Of a stretch of 64,000 nt of DNA, positions 17,921 to 26,950 are shown in pieces (within the stretch, counting starts at the first letter, position 1; each line of letters opens with the position of its first letter). The notes beneath the pieces were generated by a model. It did no database searches. It had not been told where the DNA came from and was given only the letters and a program-made list of their open reading frames with translations. Location of the stretch: positions 992,501-1,056,500 of the forward strand of contig NZ_CP071454.1 of assembly GCF_017352135.1 (NCBI RefSeq), written 5' to 3'. Origin of the DNA: Rhizobium lentis (GTDB lineage Bacteria; Pseudomonadota; Alphaproteobacteria; Rhizobiales; Rhizobiaceae). The position numbers and the translations under genes are program-made.

Positions 17921-19704
17921 ACGCCATTCCTCGTCAGGAACCTTTCGATCTCAACGACCCCGCCTTGCGCGCCCGCGCCGTTGCCGCCGCCCGCGGCGAC
18001 GCTCCCTTCGATATGCTGATTACCGGCGGCCGCCTGCTCGATGCGGTGACGGGCCTGATCCGAGAGGCTGATATCGGCCTCGTCGGCGCGCTGATCGCAA
18101 GCGTCCACGCCCCGGCAAGCCGCACGGATGCCGTCGAGATCGTCGATGCGACCGGCGCCATCCTGACGCCGGGCCTGATCGACACGCACATGCACCTCGA
18201 AAGCTCGATGGTGACACCCGCAGAATATATGAACGCCGTACTGCCGCGCGGTGTCACCACGGTCGTCTGGGATCCGCACGAATTCGGCAATGTCCATGGG
18301 CTTGACGGCGTGCGCTGGGCGATCGAGGCGGCGCGCGTACTGCCGCTTCGCATGATCCTGCTCGCGCCCTCCTGCGTGCCGTCAGCACCGGGCCTGGAAC
18401 TGGCCGGCGCGGATTTTGATGCCTCAATCATCGTCGAGATGCTGCGCTCGCCTGCCGTCGGCGGTGTTGCCGAAGTCATGAACATGCGCGGCGTCATCGA
18501 CGGTGATCCGCGCATGAGCACCATCGTCAACGCCGGCCTTGCTTCCGGCAAGCTCGTCTGCGGCCATGCCCGTGGCCTCCAAGGCGCCGACCTCAACGCG
18601 TTCATGGCAGCAGGGGTCACCTCCGACCACGAACTCACCTCCGGCTCCGACCTCGCCGCCAAGCTTGCCGCAGGCCTGACGATCGAGCTGCGCGGCTCTC
18701 ACGACCATCTGCTTCAGGAGTTCGTCGAGGTGCTGAACGGTCTCGGCCACCTCCCCCCGACCGTGACGCTCTGCACCGACGACGTCTTTCCCGATGAACT
18801 CTACGAAAGCGGCGGTCTCGACGATGTCATCAGGCGCCTGGTGCGCTACGGCATGAAGCCGGAATGGGCGCTCAGGGCCGCGACCTTCAATGCCGCACAG
18901 CGGCTGAAACGCTCCGATCTCGGCCTGATCGCTGCCGGCCGCCGCGCCGACATTGTTCTCCTCGAGAACCTGACGGAATTCCACGCGCGGCTGGTCATAT
19001 CAGGCGGCCGCATCGTCGCCCGCAACGGCAGCATGGATGCGGCCGTCCAGCCACTCGACAACACGCCGCTCGTCAACTCCGTCAAGCTGCCGCCGCTCAC
19101 CGAGAACGATTTCCGCATCCCCGCGAAGGGCGAGCGCGCCCGCGTCGCCACCATCGACCGCCCGCGCTTCACCCAATGGGGCGAGGCCGAAACGGAGATC
19201 CGAGACGGCTTCGTCGTGCCGCCCGCCGGCAGCGCCATGATCGCCGTCGTCCACCGCCACGGCAAGGCCGACAGCACCCCGCGTGTCGGTTTCCTCACCG
19301 GCTGGGGCGAATGGCGCGGCGCCTTCTGCAGCACCGTCTCCCACGACAGCCATAACCTCACCGTCTTCGGCGCCAATGTGCGCGACATGGCGCTCGCCGC
19401 CAACGCCGTCATAGCAGCCGGCGGCGGTATGGCGGTCACCAAGGACGGCGCAATCGAAGCGATTCTGCCGCTGCCGCTTTCCGGTTTGGTAACCGACGCG
19501 CCCCTAAGGGACACAGCCCTCGCCTTCTCCGATATCCGCAAGGCCATGGACAAGATCGTCGACTGGAAACCGCCCTACCGCGTCTTCAAAGCCTGCTTCG
19601 GCGCAACACTCGCCTGCAATGCCGGTCCGCACCAAACGGACCGGGGGATCGCCGACGTGGCGACAGGGAAGGTACTGGACAGCCCGGTGCTGGCGATTTT
19701 GTAA
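17917..19704 (+). CDS. ade: Adenine deaminase
   Basis: The enzyme deaminates adenine to hypoxanthine. The 595-residue protein is the amidohydrolase-fold bacterial type (Ade/YicP), with the metal-binding motif DTHMHLESSM at about residues 89-98, further metal and catalytic segments (VWDPHEFGN; CTDDVFPDEL) and a C-terminal domain with the HDSHN motif. Its ATG overlaps the nucleoside hydrolase stop (ATGA). Together they give adenosine to adenine to hypoxanthine, feeding purine salvage or catabolism. Confidence 0.94.
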   Translation: MNAIPRQEPFDLNDPALRARAVAAARGDAPFDMLITGGRLLDAVTGLIREADIGLVGALIASVHAPASRTDAVEIVDATGAILTPGLIDTHMHLESSMVTPAEYMNAVLPRGVTTVVWDPHEFGNVHGLDGVRWAIEAARVLPLRMILLAPSCVPSAPGLELAGADFDASIIVEMLRSPAVGGVAEVMNMRGVIDGDPRMSTIVNAGLASGKLVCGHARGLQGADLNAFMAAGVTSDHELTSGSDLAAKLAAGLTIELRGSHDHLLQEFVEVLNGLGHLPPTVTLCTDDVFPDELYESGGLDDVIRRLVRYGMKPEWALRAATFNAAQRLKRSDLGLIAAGRRADIVLLENLTEFHARLVISGGRIVARNGSMDAAVQPLDNTPLVNSVKLPPLTENDFRIPAKGERARVATIDRPRFTQWGEAETEIRDGFVVPPAGSAMIAVVHRHGKADSTPRVGFLTGWGEWRGAFCSTVSHDSHNLTVFGANVRDMALAANAVIAAGGGMAVTKDGAIEAILPLPLSGLVTDAPLRDTALAFSDIRKAMDKIVDWKPPYRVFKACFGATLACNAGPHQTDRGIADVATGKVLDSPVLAIL

Positions 19705-20071
19705 GCCGGGACGCACACACCAGAACCGAGTCCGAATTAAGCCGCTCTAGTTGTGAGCTTTCAGGAAGATGCTCAGCGGCTTCGTCCAGCCCTCCTCGTC
19801 GCTAGCAAATGTCAGTACGGCGGCGGCGCACGATTCCCGCGGTAGATGCTAGTCGCGTGCTATCCACGATCTGCCGAGCTGCGGCAGACCAGCCGGGAAC
19901 ATCCGCGTTAAGCGGGAGTTAGCAAACGTCGGAGACAGACGGAACATTACGGGCCACTCGCCGACGTGCACGACAATCGATAGTGAGTGACGAGGCCGCA
20001 GCGATCACGCAGAGCCAGAGCATATGCCGCTACCGCTCATGAGGCTCCGGGGACATCGAGAGGGCGTCATA
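19705..20071. other. Intergenic stretch without recognisable gene
   Basis: These 367 nt separate the purine operon from the glycosyltransferase gene. Stops occur in all frames and no protein family, tRNA or terminator was recognised. An 8-bp inverted repeat AAGCCGCT / AGCGGCTT (19739-19746 and 19775-19782) is the only structure seen. It could include the promoter of the rightward glycosyltransferase. Confidence 0.5.
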
Positions 20072-21241
20072 ATGGACAATGATGCCACCATTGGGCCGCG
20101 ATGGAGGCTGCTCAAGCTGGCCGCGACCGCAGCTCTTGCCCTCATGTCCTTGCGGGTCATCAAGGGAGAAATTCCGCGTGTCGTTTCAGATCATGGGCTG
20201 TGGGATTTCGGCGCCTTCGTCGCGTCGGGGCGCGCAGCCGCTGCAGGACTGGATCCCTATGGCATCTACCCGCCTCTCACGCCGCATGTCGTCTTTCCTG
20301 GATTCGAATCCTGGAATCCAAACCTCAATCCCCCGATTTCGGCACTCCTGTTCCAATCCTTCGATATATTCGAGCCGGTGCAATCACTTCGCATCTGGTG
20401 GATGATTTCTATCGCCAGCTACGTCGCTGCGGTTGTCTTGCTGCTGCGACGCTATAGCGGCGGCTTGGAGCTCCCGCTGCTAGCGATCTGGGCGTTTGCA
20501 CTGGCTGGCTTTTGGGACACGCTCTATCTTGGCCAAATCTATATGCCGTTTGTGCTACTCGCGGTCGCCGGCTGGCTTCGATTGGAAAAGGGTGATGGCA
20601 TCGTCGCCGGTATCATGATCGGTTTGCTGATCTCGATGAAGCCCAATTTTGCAGTGTGGCCGGTGCTGCTCTTTCTTGCCGGCCACCGCCTTCCGGGTCT
20701 GGTGTCGGTGGCAACCGCGGCGGTTATAGCCACGATCCCGCTGGTCGTCTTCGGCCCGCAGATCTACGTCGATTGGCTGCGCCTCGTCGCAACAGACGGC
20801 GAACGGGCTGTTTTTCTAACCAACGCGTCGTTTGCAGGCCTTGCGGCCCGCGCCGGTGTTCCGGCCGCAGGCACGGTCGTTGCCGCACTATTGTTGCTTG
20901 GACTAGCAGGTTGGGCCTTTTTTCGTCATCCGCCGGTTATCGTGGTGAGTGGTTTCGCGCTGCTGGCGTCCCTGCTGGCTTCGCCTCTCGGATGGATCCA
21001 CTACACGCTCTTCCTGCTACCCGTGCTGTTGCACCATTGGCAGCGTCCGTGGGCATGGCTGGCAGCAGCAGCGCTAGTGATCCCGGTCCCCGTCATACTC
21101 GGTTACTTCGGAGCTCCCCGATTGAACCAGCTGACGGCAGGATCCATTTACGCCTGGACGCTGGTGCTGATGCTGATCGGCCTTATCACCGCGGAGCTGA
21201 AACAACAGGCTGCGCCGACTCAGGAAGCCTTTCTGCGATAA
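20072..21241 (+). CDS. GT87-type (DUF2029) polyprenyl-phosphate-sugar glycosyltransferase
   Basis: This 389-residue multi-spanning protein has about ten hydrophobic segments. Its first external loop contains DFGAFVASGRAAAAGLDPYG, the Asp-bearing loop typical of GT-C fold GT87 enzymes, and SWNPNLNPPISALLF follows. GT87 includes mycobacterial PimE and, from memory, the arabinofuranosyltransferase AftC; these use polyprenyl-phosphate sugars on the outer membrane face. The ATG at 20072 has CGAGAGGG upstream. It converges on the DprE/UbiA operon, overlapping its last gene by 22 nt, so it is a candidate acceptor-side transferase for the same sugar. The donor is not proven. Confidence 0.75.
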   Translation: MDNDATIGPRWRLLKLAATAALALMSLRVIKGEIPRVVSDHGLWDFGAFVASGRAAAAGLDPYGIYPPLTPHVVFPGFESWNPNLNPPISALLFQSFDIFEPVQSLRIWWMISIASYVAAVVLLLRRYSGGLELPLLAIWAFALAGFWDTLYLGQIYMPFVLLAVAGWLRLEKGDGIVAGIMIGLLISMKPNFAVWPVLLFLAGHRLPGLVSVATAAVIATIPLVVFGPQIYVDWLRLVATDGERAVFLTNASFAGLAARAGVPAAGTVVAALLLLGLAGWAFFRHPPVIVVSGFALLASLLASPLGWIHYTLFLLPVLLHHWQRPWAWLAAAALVIPVPVILGYFGAPRLNQLTAGSIYAWTLVLMLIGLITAELKQQAAPTQEAFLR

Positions 21242-22803
21242 ATACGCCAATCGGCCGTTTCTCGCACCAGCGCATAGTGACGGGCGATATAGTGAGCATA
21301 AAGGTCGCGCAGCCCGTTGCCCGTCCAGATCTCGATCGGCCATTTCGGATCGAGAATAAGGTCAACGTCGGCAAACATCTCTTCCGCGGCCGGATGATCA
21401 TCCGGTCCAAGAGTTCGCCCCCAATGATACCAGACGCTGTCGCCCACGGGCGGCGTCAGCCCCAGGCCGGCAGAGAAGGGATTGACGAAATCGAGAACCG
21501 CGACGCGCTCGTCAGCGGACATCAGCTGCGACAGGGCGGCCGAAGCGTCAGCCAATGTCCTGTTGTATCCCTCGAAATATTCGTATTGGCCGGCGCTCCA
21601 AATCTCAACGAGCCTGATCTCGGAAAACGCCGGCAGCGGGATCGGTTTGCCTCGGCCGCCGGCAGTGTAATAGGCATGAATTGCCAGGGATGCAGCGTTG
21701 CCGAGGGCGGCGGGCAATAACAGGAACGCCAAGAGTAGCGGCAGAGCGAATCGCGCCGTCCCATATCGGGAGAGCAGCTTGGCGCGAAAGAGGCTTTCCG
21801 TGATGATGGCAGCGCCTGCGCCAAGTGTCAGTATACCAACGGCCTGGAAATTCTGCCCGATCAAGAGAATTCCGGTCGTGCCGCAGAAGGCAACGAAGAG
21901 CAGATGTCGGTAACCTGGCGACAGGCTGAGAACGATGAGCGCGACCGCCAGATAGACAAGAAGGTCGGCGAGATTGTTCCGTAGCAAATGACCGAGCGCG
22001 GTCAACGCCAGCAGGCCGCCGCTGTTTTTGGCCGAAAGGCCGAGGTCGGCAAGATAGTTGAACCCGCCGCGCCAGATGATTTCAATTGCGATACTGCTGA
22101 CGGCGATCATCCCGAGCGCCAAACTCACCCAACCGATCTGGCGACGATCGAAAAGCATGAACAACAGAAAGGCAAGCCCCACGACGGCATAGGTGATCTT
22201 GGTATAGAGCATCAGCAACACAAGGAAACTGGCGCATGCGGCATCGACGGCCCTGCTATTGCCGGCGGCCGGCAACCGGGGCAGATACATCACCAGCAGA
22301 AAGCCGAGCGACGCCCAGCCAATCCGGTTATAGAACATGGCAAATGTCAGCTCTCCTATCCGCTCGCCTGGATTTGCGGGAGCCGCAACTATCAGGAGCA
22401 GGAAGATCGCAAGCGGCAGCCCAAAGGCCTTATGCATCCGGCTGCCCACGATTTCCGCGGCAATAGCTGCAAGCAGGAAGACCACTATCGCCATTCCAGC
22501 CGGCATCGCGCCGCCCATACTGCTCGACAAGCCATAGCCGGCAGCGGGGATATAGAATGTCAACGGCCCTAGCGACGAATGGAAATCCACATTCGGCACC
22601 TGGCCAAGCACGATGCGATGAGCACCATCCAGGAAAACGAAGAGATCGTTGACGTACTTGGTCGTGACCGTTCGGCCGGGCAGAGCGAGAAGGCCGGCGA
22701 GAATGACGCCCGCGCCAATGATGACGGCCCGCGACCAACACAACCGTGACATCGCGGGCGATGCGCCGTCTCCCACCACCACCGACCTTTCCGTCTCAAT
22801 CAC
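21220..22803 (-). CDS. Large membrane protein, putative GT-C glycosyltransferase (paralogue 2)
   Basis: This 527-residue multi-spanning protein has the first external loop NDLFVFLDGAHRIVLGQVP followed by DFHSSLGP, then about ten hydrophobic helices and a soluble C-terminal domain (VLDFVNPFSAGLGLTPPVGD). Acidic residues in the first loop are the usual catalytic site of GT-C enzymes that use polyprenyl-phosphate sugars. The GTG at 22803 overlaps the upstream stop (GTGA), with AGCGAGG as ribosome site. It is clearly homologous to its neighbour at 22800-24437, so they arose by tandem duplication. The function is inferred from operon context. Confidence 0.75.
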   Translation of the reverse strand: MIETERSVVVGDGASPAMSRLCWSRAVIIGAGVILAGLLALPGRTVTTKYVNDLFVFLDGAHRIVLGQVPNVDFHSSLGPLTFYIPAAGYGLSSSMGGAMPAGMAIVVFLLAAIAAEIVGSRMHKAFGLPLAIFLLLIVAAPANPGERIGELTFAMFYNRIGWASLGFLLVMYLPRLPAAGNSRAVDAACASFLVLLMLYTKITYAVVGLAFLLFMLFDRRQIGWVSLALGMIAVSSIAIEIIWRGGFNYLADLGLSAKNSGGLLALTALGHLLRNNLADLLVYLAVALIVLSLSPGYRHLLFVAFCGTTGILLIGQNFQAVGILTLGAGAAIITESLFRAKLLSRYGTARFALPLLLAFLLLPAALGNAASLAIHAYYTAGGRGKPIPLPAFSEIRLVEIWSAGQYEYFEGYNRTLADASAALSQLMSADERVAVLDFVNPFSAGLGLTPPVGDSVWYHWGRTLGPDDHPAAEEMFADVDLILDPKWPIEIWTGNGLRDLYAHYIARHYALVRETADWRIYRRKAS

Positions 22804-24437
22804 TGCACCTCGCTTTGCGCCTTTACCTGCCGCCACTGGTAGACCGTCCACTCCGATGTCTTATGAACGACCTCGAACCGTGCCGAAAGAAACGGGCCGT
22901 ACAGCTCCTGCAGCGGCAGGCTGTTGATTCCTGTTTTAGGCACCATGACGATCTTTACATCTGCAAAGAGCACTTCCGGTGGGATATAGGCTTTCTCGTT
23001 GATATTGCGGTTCCAGTGAAACCAGGCGGTGTCGCCGGCAGGCGGGCGAATGCCGAGCCCCGCTGAAAAAGGGTTGACGAAATCGAGCACGAAAACGCGC
23101 TCCGGCGGCACCGGCAATGCCTGCAGCAGCGCTCCCCCGGTTACGATGTCGTCGAGATAGCGCCTTATGAAGTCAGGCTCGCCGCCAGGCGGATCGATCT
23201 CACGAACATCGTCGAAATGCGGCAGCCCGAGAGATTGCCCAGCTTTGTCCGCCGCAAGCGATGTATGCAGAATGAGGGCCGCGGCGTGATGTACGATCGG
23301 CGGTGACAGGAATAAGGCCGCGAGCACGGAAAGAGCGCCGGCAGGAAGAGCCACCCCCCCTGCCCTTCTCCCTTCATCGCCTTGCTGACGCCAGGCGGCT
23401 CTCTGCGCCAGAACGACCGCGCCGCAGTAGAGCGTGATGATGCCCCAACTGTGGGCGTTCTGATTTATGATCGCCAGGCCGCTGCCTATGCAGAACCCAG
23501 AGAAGAGAAGATCTCGGAAGCTGCGGGTTTGCCAGATGACGACCAAAACGAAGGCCGCGAATACGACGACGTCGGAAAGGTTCTCACGCAGGTTCTTCAG
23601 GATGCTGCCGACATCGCGGCCGCCGCTGACACGCGCCGCCGCCCGCAGATCCTCTATATGCTGAGCGGTTCCGCGCCAGACGAACTCGATGGCGATCATG
23701 GCCAGTCCAGTCAGCAGCAGGGCAGTCAGGACCCAGCGGCGCTGCTGCCGGTCCAAGAGGATGACGACGAGGAGAAAGGCGGTTCCGGCAAGCCCGTAGG
23801 TCGCCTTGGTGTAGAATGAGACGAGCAGAAGAAAGACGGCGGCAAGAGCATCGGCTGCATCGTTTCGCCCGCGCTGGAGCTGCGGCGTCAGATACATCAT
23901 CAGCAGCAAGCCGAGTGCGACCCAGCCGATGCGGTTATAGAACATCGCGAAGGAAGGATACCAGATGGAACTGCCGAGATTGATCGGCGCCGCGAGGATG
24001 AGAATGAGGAATATGCCGAGCGCGGCCGCCAATGACGGACTGAGGCGCGACACAAGGATCCGGATCATCGCCGGGATGAAGGCGACGACAACGATGGCCA
24101 TTCCAAGCGGTATGGCAGCGCCGAAATTCCCCGACAGCAGGTATCCCGCAGCCGGAAGATAAAAGACGAGCGGCCCGAGCGCCGTGTGAAAATCGCGGTT
24201 CGGCACCTGACCGAACGTGATGCGGTGCGCGCCGTCGATAAAGATCAGCACGTCATTGATAAAGGCGGCGTTGATGGTCCTCCCGGGTAGGGCAAGCATG
24301 ATGGCGCAGGCCAATGCTGAGAAGATGATCGCGCCTTCTGCCGACAGCACCCGCCTTATCGTTGCCGCCGGCCTCTTGCTGGCGCCTGCTCCCTTCACGA
24401 TGGCCGCGAAAGCGGCGTGGTTGCCCGGTTCGGTCAC
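22800..24437 (-). CDS. Large membrane protein, putative GT-C glycosyltransferase (paralogue 1)
   Basis: This 545-residue membrane protein shares with the next gene the blocks LPGRT, NDVLIFIDGAHRITFGQVP, DFHTALGP, FYLPAAGY, FAMFYNRIGW and LDFVNPFSAGLG. No family name is recognised for it with certainty. The architecture, an N-terminal charged leader, first loop with Asp residues, many helices and a C-terminal periplasmic part, fits GT-C transferases. The start chosen is the GTG at 24437, which overlaps the DprE2 stop (GTGA). A longer in-frame start at 24500 lies within dprE2. Likely role: transfer of polyprenyl-phosphoryl-arabinose or ribose to a glycan. Confidence 0.75.
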   Translation of the reverse strand: MTEPGNHAAFAAIVKGAGASKRPAATIRRVLSAEGAIIFSALACAIMLALPGRTINAAFINDVLIFIDGAHRITFGQVPNRDFHTALGPLVFYLPAAGYLLSGNFGAAIPLGMAIVVVAFIPAMIRILVSRLSPSLAAALGIFLILILAAPINLGSSIWYPSFAMFYNRIGWVALGLLLMMYLTPQLQRGRNDAADALAAVFLLLVSFYTKATYGLAGTAFLLVVILLDRQQRRWVLTALLLTGLAMIAIEFVWRGTAQHIEDLRAAARVSGGRDVGSILKNLRENLSDVVVFAAFVLVVIWQTRSFRDLLFSGFCIGSGLAIINQNAHSWGIITLYCGAVVLAQRAAWRQQGDEGRRAGGVALPAGALSVLAALFLSPPIVHHAAALILHTSLAADKAGQSLGLPHFDDVREIDPPGGEPDFIRRYLDDIVTGGALLQALPVPPERVFVLDFVNPFSAGLGIRPPAGDTAWFHWNRNINEKAYIPPEVLFADVKIVMVPKTGINSLPLQELYGPFLSARFEVVHKTSEWTVYQWRQVKAQSEVQ

Positions 24438-25183
24438 AGCCGCAACCTCTTGAAGATTGGCTCGGGGATTGACCGGACCACCGTCATGAGCGGTCGCCAT
24501 ATCGGTCTGACGTAGACGACGTCCCCGCCCCTGCCGCCCTCGGCGACAGCAAAGATTCTTTTCGCGACCTCCCGAGGTTCGGCTGTGAGAAGCGGCGGGA
24601 GCTTCATCGCGTTCGTCATGCGTGTCCGAACGAAACCCGGCTTCACGGTCAGCACGCGCACCCCGGAGCTGGACAGCCTGTTCCTCAGGCCGGACAAGAA
24701 GGCGGTCAACCCGGCTTTGGCGGCGCCATAGACATAGTTGGACGCGCGCCCGCGATCGCCAGCGACGGAGCTAATGCCGACGATGGTACCTGATCCTCTC
24801 GCCGCAAAACGCTCCGCCAGAAGACCAAGAAGCAAAGCCGGTCCTTCGAAGTTCGTCCGCATGATCATGGCGGCGTGCTCGAGTTCCCGTTCGGCGCGAG
24901 ACTGCTCGCCCAATTCGCCAACGACGCAGACCGCTGTGTCGGGCAGAGGCGAAACGACGCCCACGAAATCTTCGAAGCGGCTTGTAGCGAGGATATCGAG
25001 TTCGTGAATCAGGACGCTAGCGCCGGTCCGCGCGCTGATGTCGTCGGCTTCGCGTTGCACGGCGGAGCGATTTCGTCCGGCGAGAAGCACGTCCCATCCC
25101 GCTTCGGCATAGATCAGCGCCGTCGCACGGCCGATATCCGACGTCGCGCCTATCAGGAGCAGTGTCTTGCCGATCCCCTTCAT
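24434..25183 (-). CDS. dprE2: DprE2-like short-chain reductase (polyprenylphosphoryl-2-keto-ribose reductase)
   Basis: This 249-residue SDR has the nucleotide motif LLIGATSDIGRATA at the N terminus, catalytic Ser in GISSVAG and Tyr/Lys in YVYGAAKAG. The variant TSDIG glycine motif and its position directly behind a DprE1-like flavoenzyme identify it as the partner that reduces the 2-keto intermediate to the arabinose epimer using NADH. It overlaps dprE1 by ATGA. The pair performs 2'-epimerisation of polyprenylphosphoryl-ribose to polyprenylphosphoryl-D-arabinose in actinobacteria; that this holds here is inferred from homology and gene order. Confidence 0.85.
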   Translation of the reverse strand: MKGIGKTLLLIGATSDIGRATALIYAEAGWDVLLAGRNRSAVQREADDISARTGASVLIHELDILATSRFEDFVGVVSPLPDTAVCVVGELGEQSRAERELEHAAMIMRTNFEGPALLLGLLAERFAARGSGTIVGISSVAGDRGRASNYVYGAAKAGLTAFLSGLRNRLSSSGVRVLTVKPGFVRTRMTNAMKLPPLLTAEPREVAKRIFAVAEGGRGGDVVYVRPIWRPLMTVVRSIPEPIFKRLRL

Positions 25184-26502
25184 ATGCCGAGCCTCTTTGC
25201 CAAGCGGGAATTAAAGTGACGATCGGCGCCCGTTACTTTTCGCAGCTCTTTGAACGCCGCCAACCGAGTGTAACCGGCCTCGAATGTTTGTCGCGACTGT
25301 CGTGCATCCTTGGCGAGATAGAGCCGCCCTCCTGCTCTGACAACCAGCTCGTCGATTTCGTCGAGCAGCCCGAACACCTCCTGCGTGACGGGAAGGTCGA
25401 GTGCGAGCGTGTAGCCCGGCGAAGGAAAGGACAGCAGCCCATTCCCGCCCCCCAGCTTCTTCAGCACAGCAAGAAAGGAGCCTTTTCCCGAACGCGCGAA
25501 GCGGTCGAGAATGCCGCTCAGGACCGGCAGAGCGTCCTCGGCAGGGACCACGCACTGGTGTTGCAGAAAGCCCCTCCTCCCGTAAAGCCGGTTCCATTCA
25601 AGGATGCCGTCGAGCGGAAAGAAGTATTTATCCCAGTGGACCAACGACGTCTTGGCCGCCTTTCGCGCTCCCGCCCTGAAATAGAGCTCGTTGAAGGCTG
25701 CTACGCTAGTTTTGTTGAGCAGCCATTGTGGCAGGTCAAAGGGCAGTGAAACCACTCCCGCATCTTTCGCTGCAAAGCGATCGGCGCGCGGCATGCCGGC
25801 AAGCTGGTCCAGCGTCGCGTGCTCGCCGACAAAGATCAGCGAGCGTCCGAGGGAAGCTCCCTGGGAAAGGGTATCGATCCAGGCGACCGAATAAGTGGCA
25901 TCCTCGGTCTGCTGCAGGGCCTTCAATGCCTCGCCAAGATTTTCGGCCACGATCGTCTTTTGCGCGATCCAGCCGGATTCGATCGGCCTCAAGCGGAACG
26001 TCGCTTCCTCGACGATCCCGGTCATGCCCATACCACCGACGGTCGCGAAAAAAAGCTCGGGGTTATGCGTGCGGCTACAGGTGAGGACCTCTCCGCTGGC
26101 GACCACCAGCTTGAACTCGATGACATGGTCACCGAATCCGCCGTCGCGATGATGGTTCTTGCCGTGAACATCAGAGGCGATCATACCGCCGACGGTGACA
26201 AATTTCGTGCCCGGTACCACAGGCGGAAAGTAGCCTCTCGGGACAAACGAGCGCAGAATGTCGGAGAGCATGACGCCCGCTTCCACGGTCAGCGTCGCGC
26301 TGGAGGGATCGAACCTCCGCATCCGGCTCAGCCCACGGCACATCAAGGTGGAGTATTCGCCGATCGCCGCGTCACCGTATGAGCGCCCATTTCCGCGCCC
26401 GATCAATCCCGTCCGGGAGGTCACGGTGCCTGCGAGCGCTTCCGGCAGCCAACAGTCGATCGCCTGGCTCTCGTGGCGTGGATAACGTCCCCAGCCCTCC
26501 AT
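25180..26502 (-). CDS. dprE1: DprE1-like FAD-dependent oxidase (polyprenylphosphoryl-ribose 2'-oxidase)
   Basis: This 440-residue VAO-type flavoprotein has the FAD-binding PP-loop GRGNGRSYGD at residues 35-44 and the block SDVHGKNHH, which matches the actinobacterial DprE1 signature closely. The catalytic Lys region RLYLAKD is near the C terminus. The residue equivalent to Mycobacterium tuberculosis Cys387 (in NICVDFP) is Ala367 here (TLALDLP). The ATG at 26502 has GAGGAGG upstream and follows the gtrA-like stop by 7 nt; an upstream frame would lie within gtrA. It oxidises the ribose 2'-OH in the first half of the epimerisation. Confidence 0.87.
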   Translation of the reverse strand: MEGWGRYPRHESQAIDCWLPEALAGTVTSRTGLIGRGNGRSYGDAAIGEYSTLMCRGLSRMRRFDPSSATLTVEAGVMLSDILRSFVPRGYFPPVVPGTKFVTVGGMIASDVHGKNHHRDGGFGDHVIEFKLVVASGEVLTCSRTHNPELFFATVGGMGMTGIVEEATFRLRPIESGWIAQKTIVAENLGEALKALQQTEDATYSVAWIDTLSQGASLGRSLIFVGEHATLDQLAGMPRADRFAAKDAGVVSLPFDLPQWLLNKTSVAAFNELYFRAGARKAAKTSLVHWDKYFFPLDGILEWNRLYGRRGFLQHQCVVPAEDALPVLSGILDRFARSGKGSFLAVLKKLGGGNGLLSFPSPGYTLALDLPVTQEVFGLLDEIDELVVRAGGRLYLAKDARQSRQTFEAGYTRLAAFKELRKVTGADRHFNSRLAKRLGI

Positions 26503-26509
26503 GCGTTTG

Positions 26510-26941
26510 TTACGCCTCCTCTGGTTTGAAGACGAATTTCCGGTCCAGTGTGTATTTTGAGATATAGCCGATCGCCAAACCGAGCGCTCCGCCGGTGTAT
26601 TTTGCAAGTTCGGTCTTCCAGATCGTCCAAAAAGCAATTTCAAAGCCCCAGAATATGAGCGTCGTCAGGACACTGAACACGCCGTAAAGCACCACTTTCA
26701 GCATCTCGTCGCCGTACGACGTGTAGCCGTCGAAGAAGATCCACCGTTTGTCGAGGAGGTATTTCAAGCCGAAGCCGGCGGCGGTCCCTGCGAGGATCGA
26801 TGGCATGAGGCTCGGCGACGGCGCCAGCTCCATGACAGCAGCCTGGACCGCAAAGTTGGCGGCGGTGGAGAGCATGGCGAAGGCGAAGTAGCGGGCTGCG
26901 ATGCCTGCAGAAGTGCTTCGCTCTGAGGACTGACGAGCCAT
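26510..26941 (-). CDS. GtrA-family small membrane protein
   Basis: This 143-residue protein has four hydrophobic helices and the GtrA layout (RYFAFAMLSTAANFAVQ; KYLLDKRWIFF; KYTLDRKFVF). GtrA proteins are thought to move or assist polyprenyl-phosphate-linked sugars across the membrane, and an Rv3789-type GtrA accompanies DprE genes in mycobacteria. GAGGTGG precedes the ATG by 4 nt. It lies between the UbiA fusion and dprE1 in the operon, consistent with flipping or handling of polyprenyl-phosphoryl-arabinose. Confidence 0.88.
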   Translation of the reverse strand: MARQSSERSTSAGIAARYFAFAMLSTAANFAVQAAVMELAPSPSLMPSILAGTAAGFGLKYLLDKRWIFFDGYTSYGDEMLKVVLYGVFSVLTTLIFWGFEIAFWTIWKTELAKYTGGALGLAIGYISKYTLDRKFVFKPEEA

Positions 26942-26950
26942 TCGGCCACC

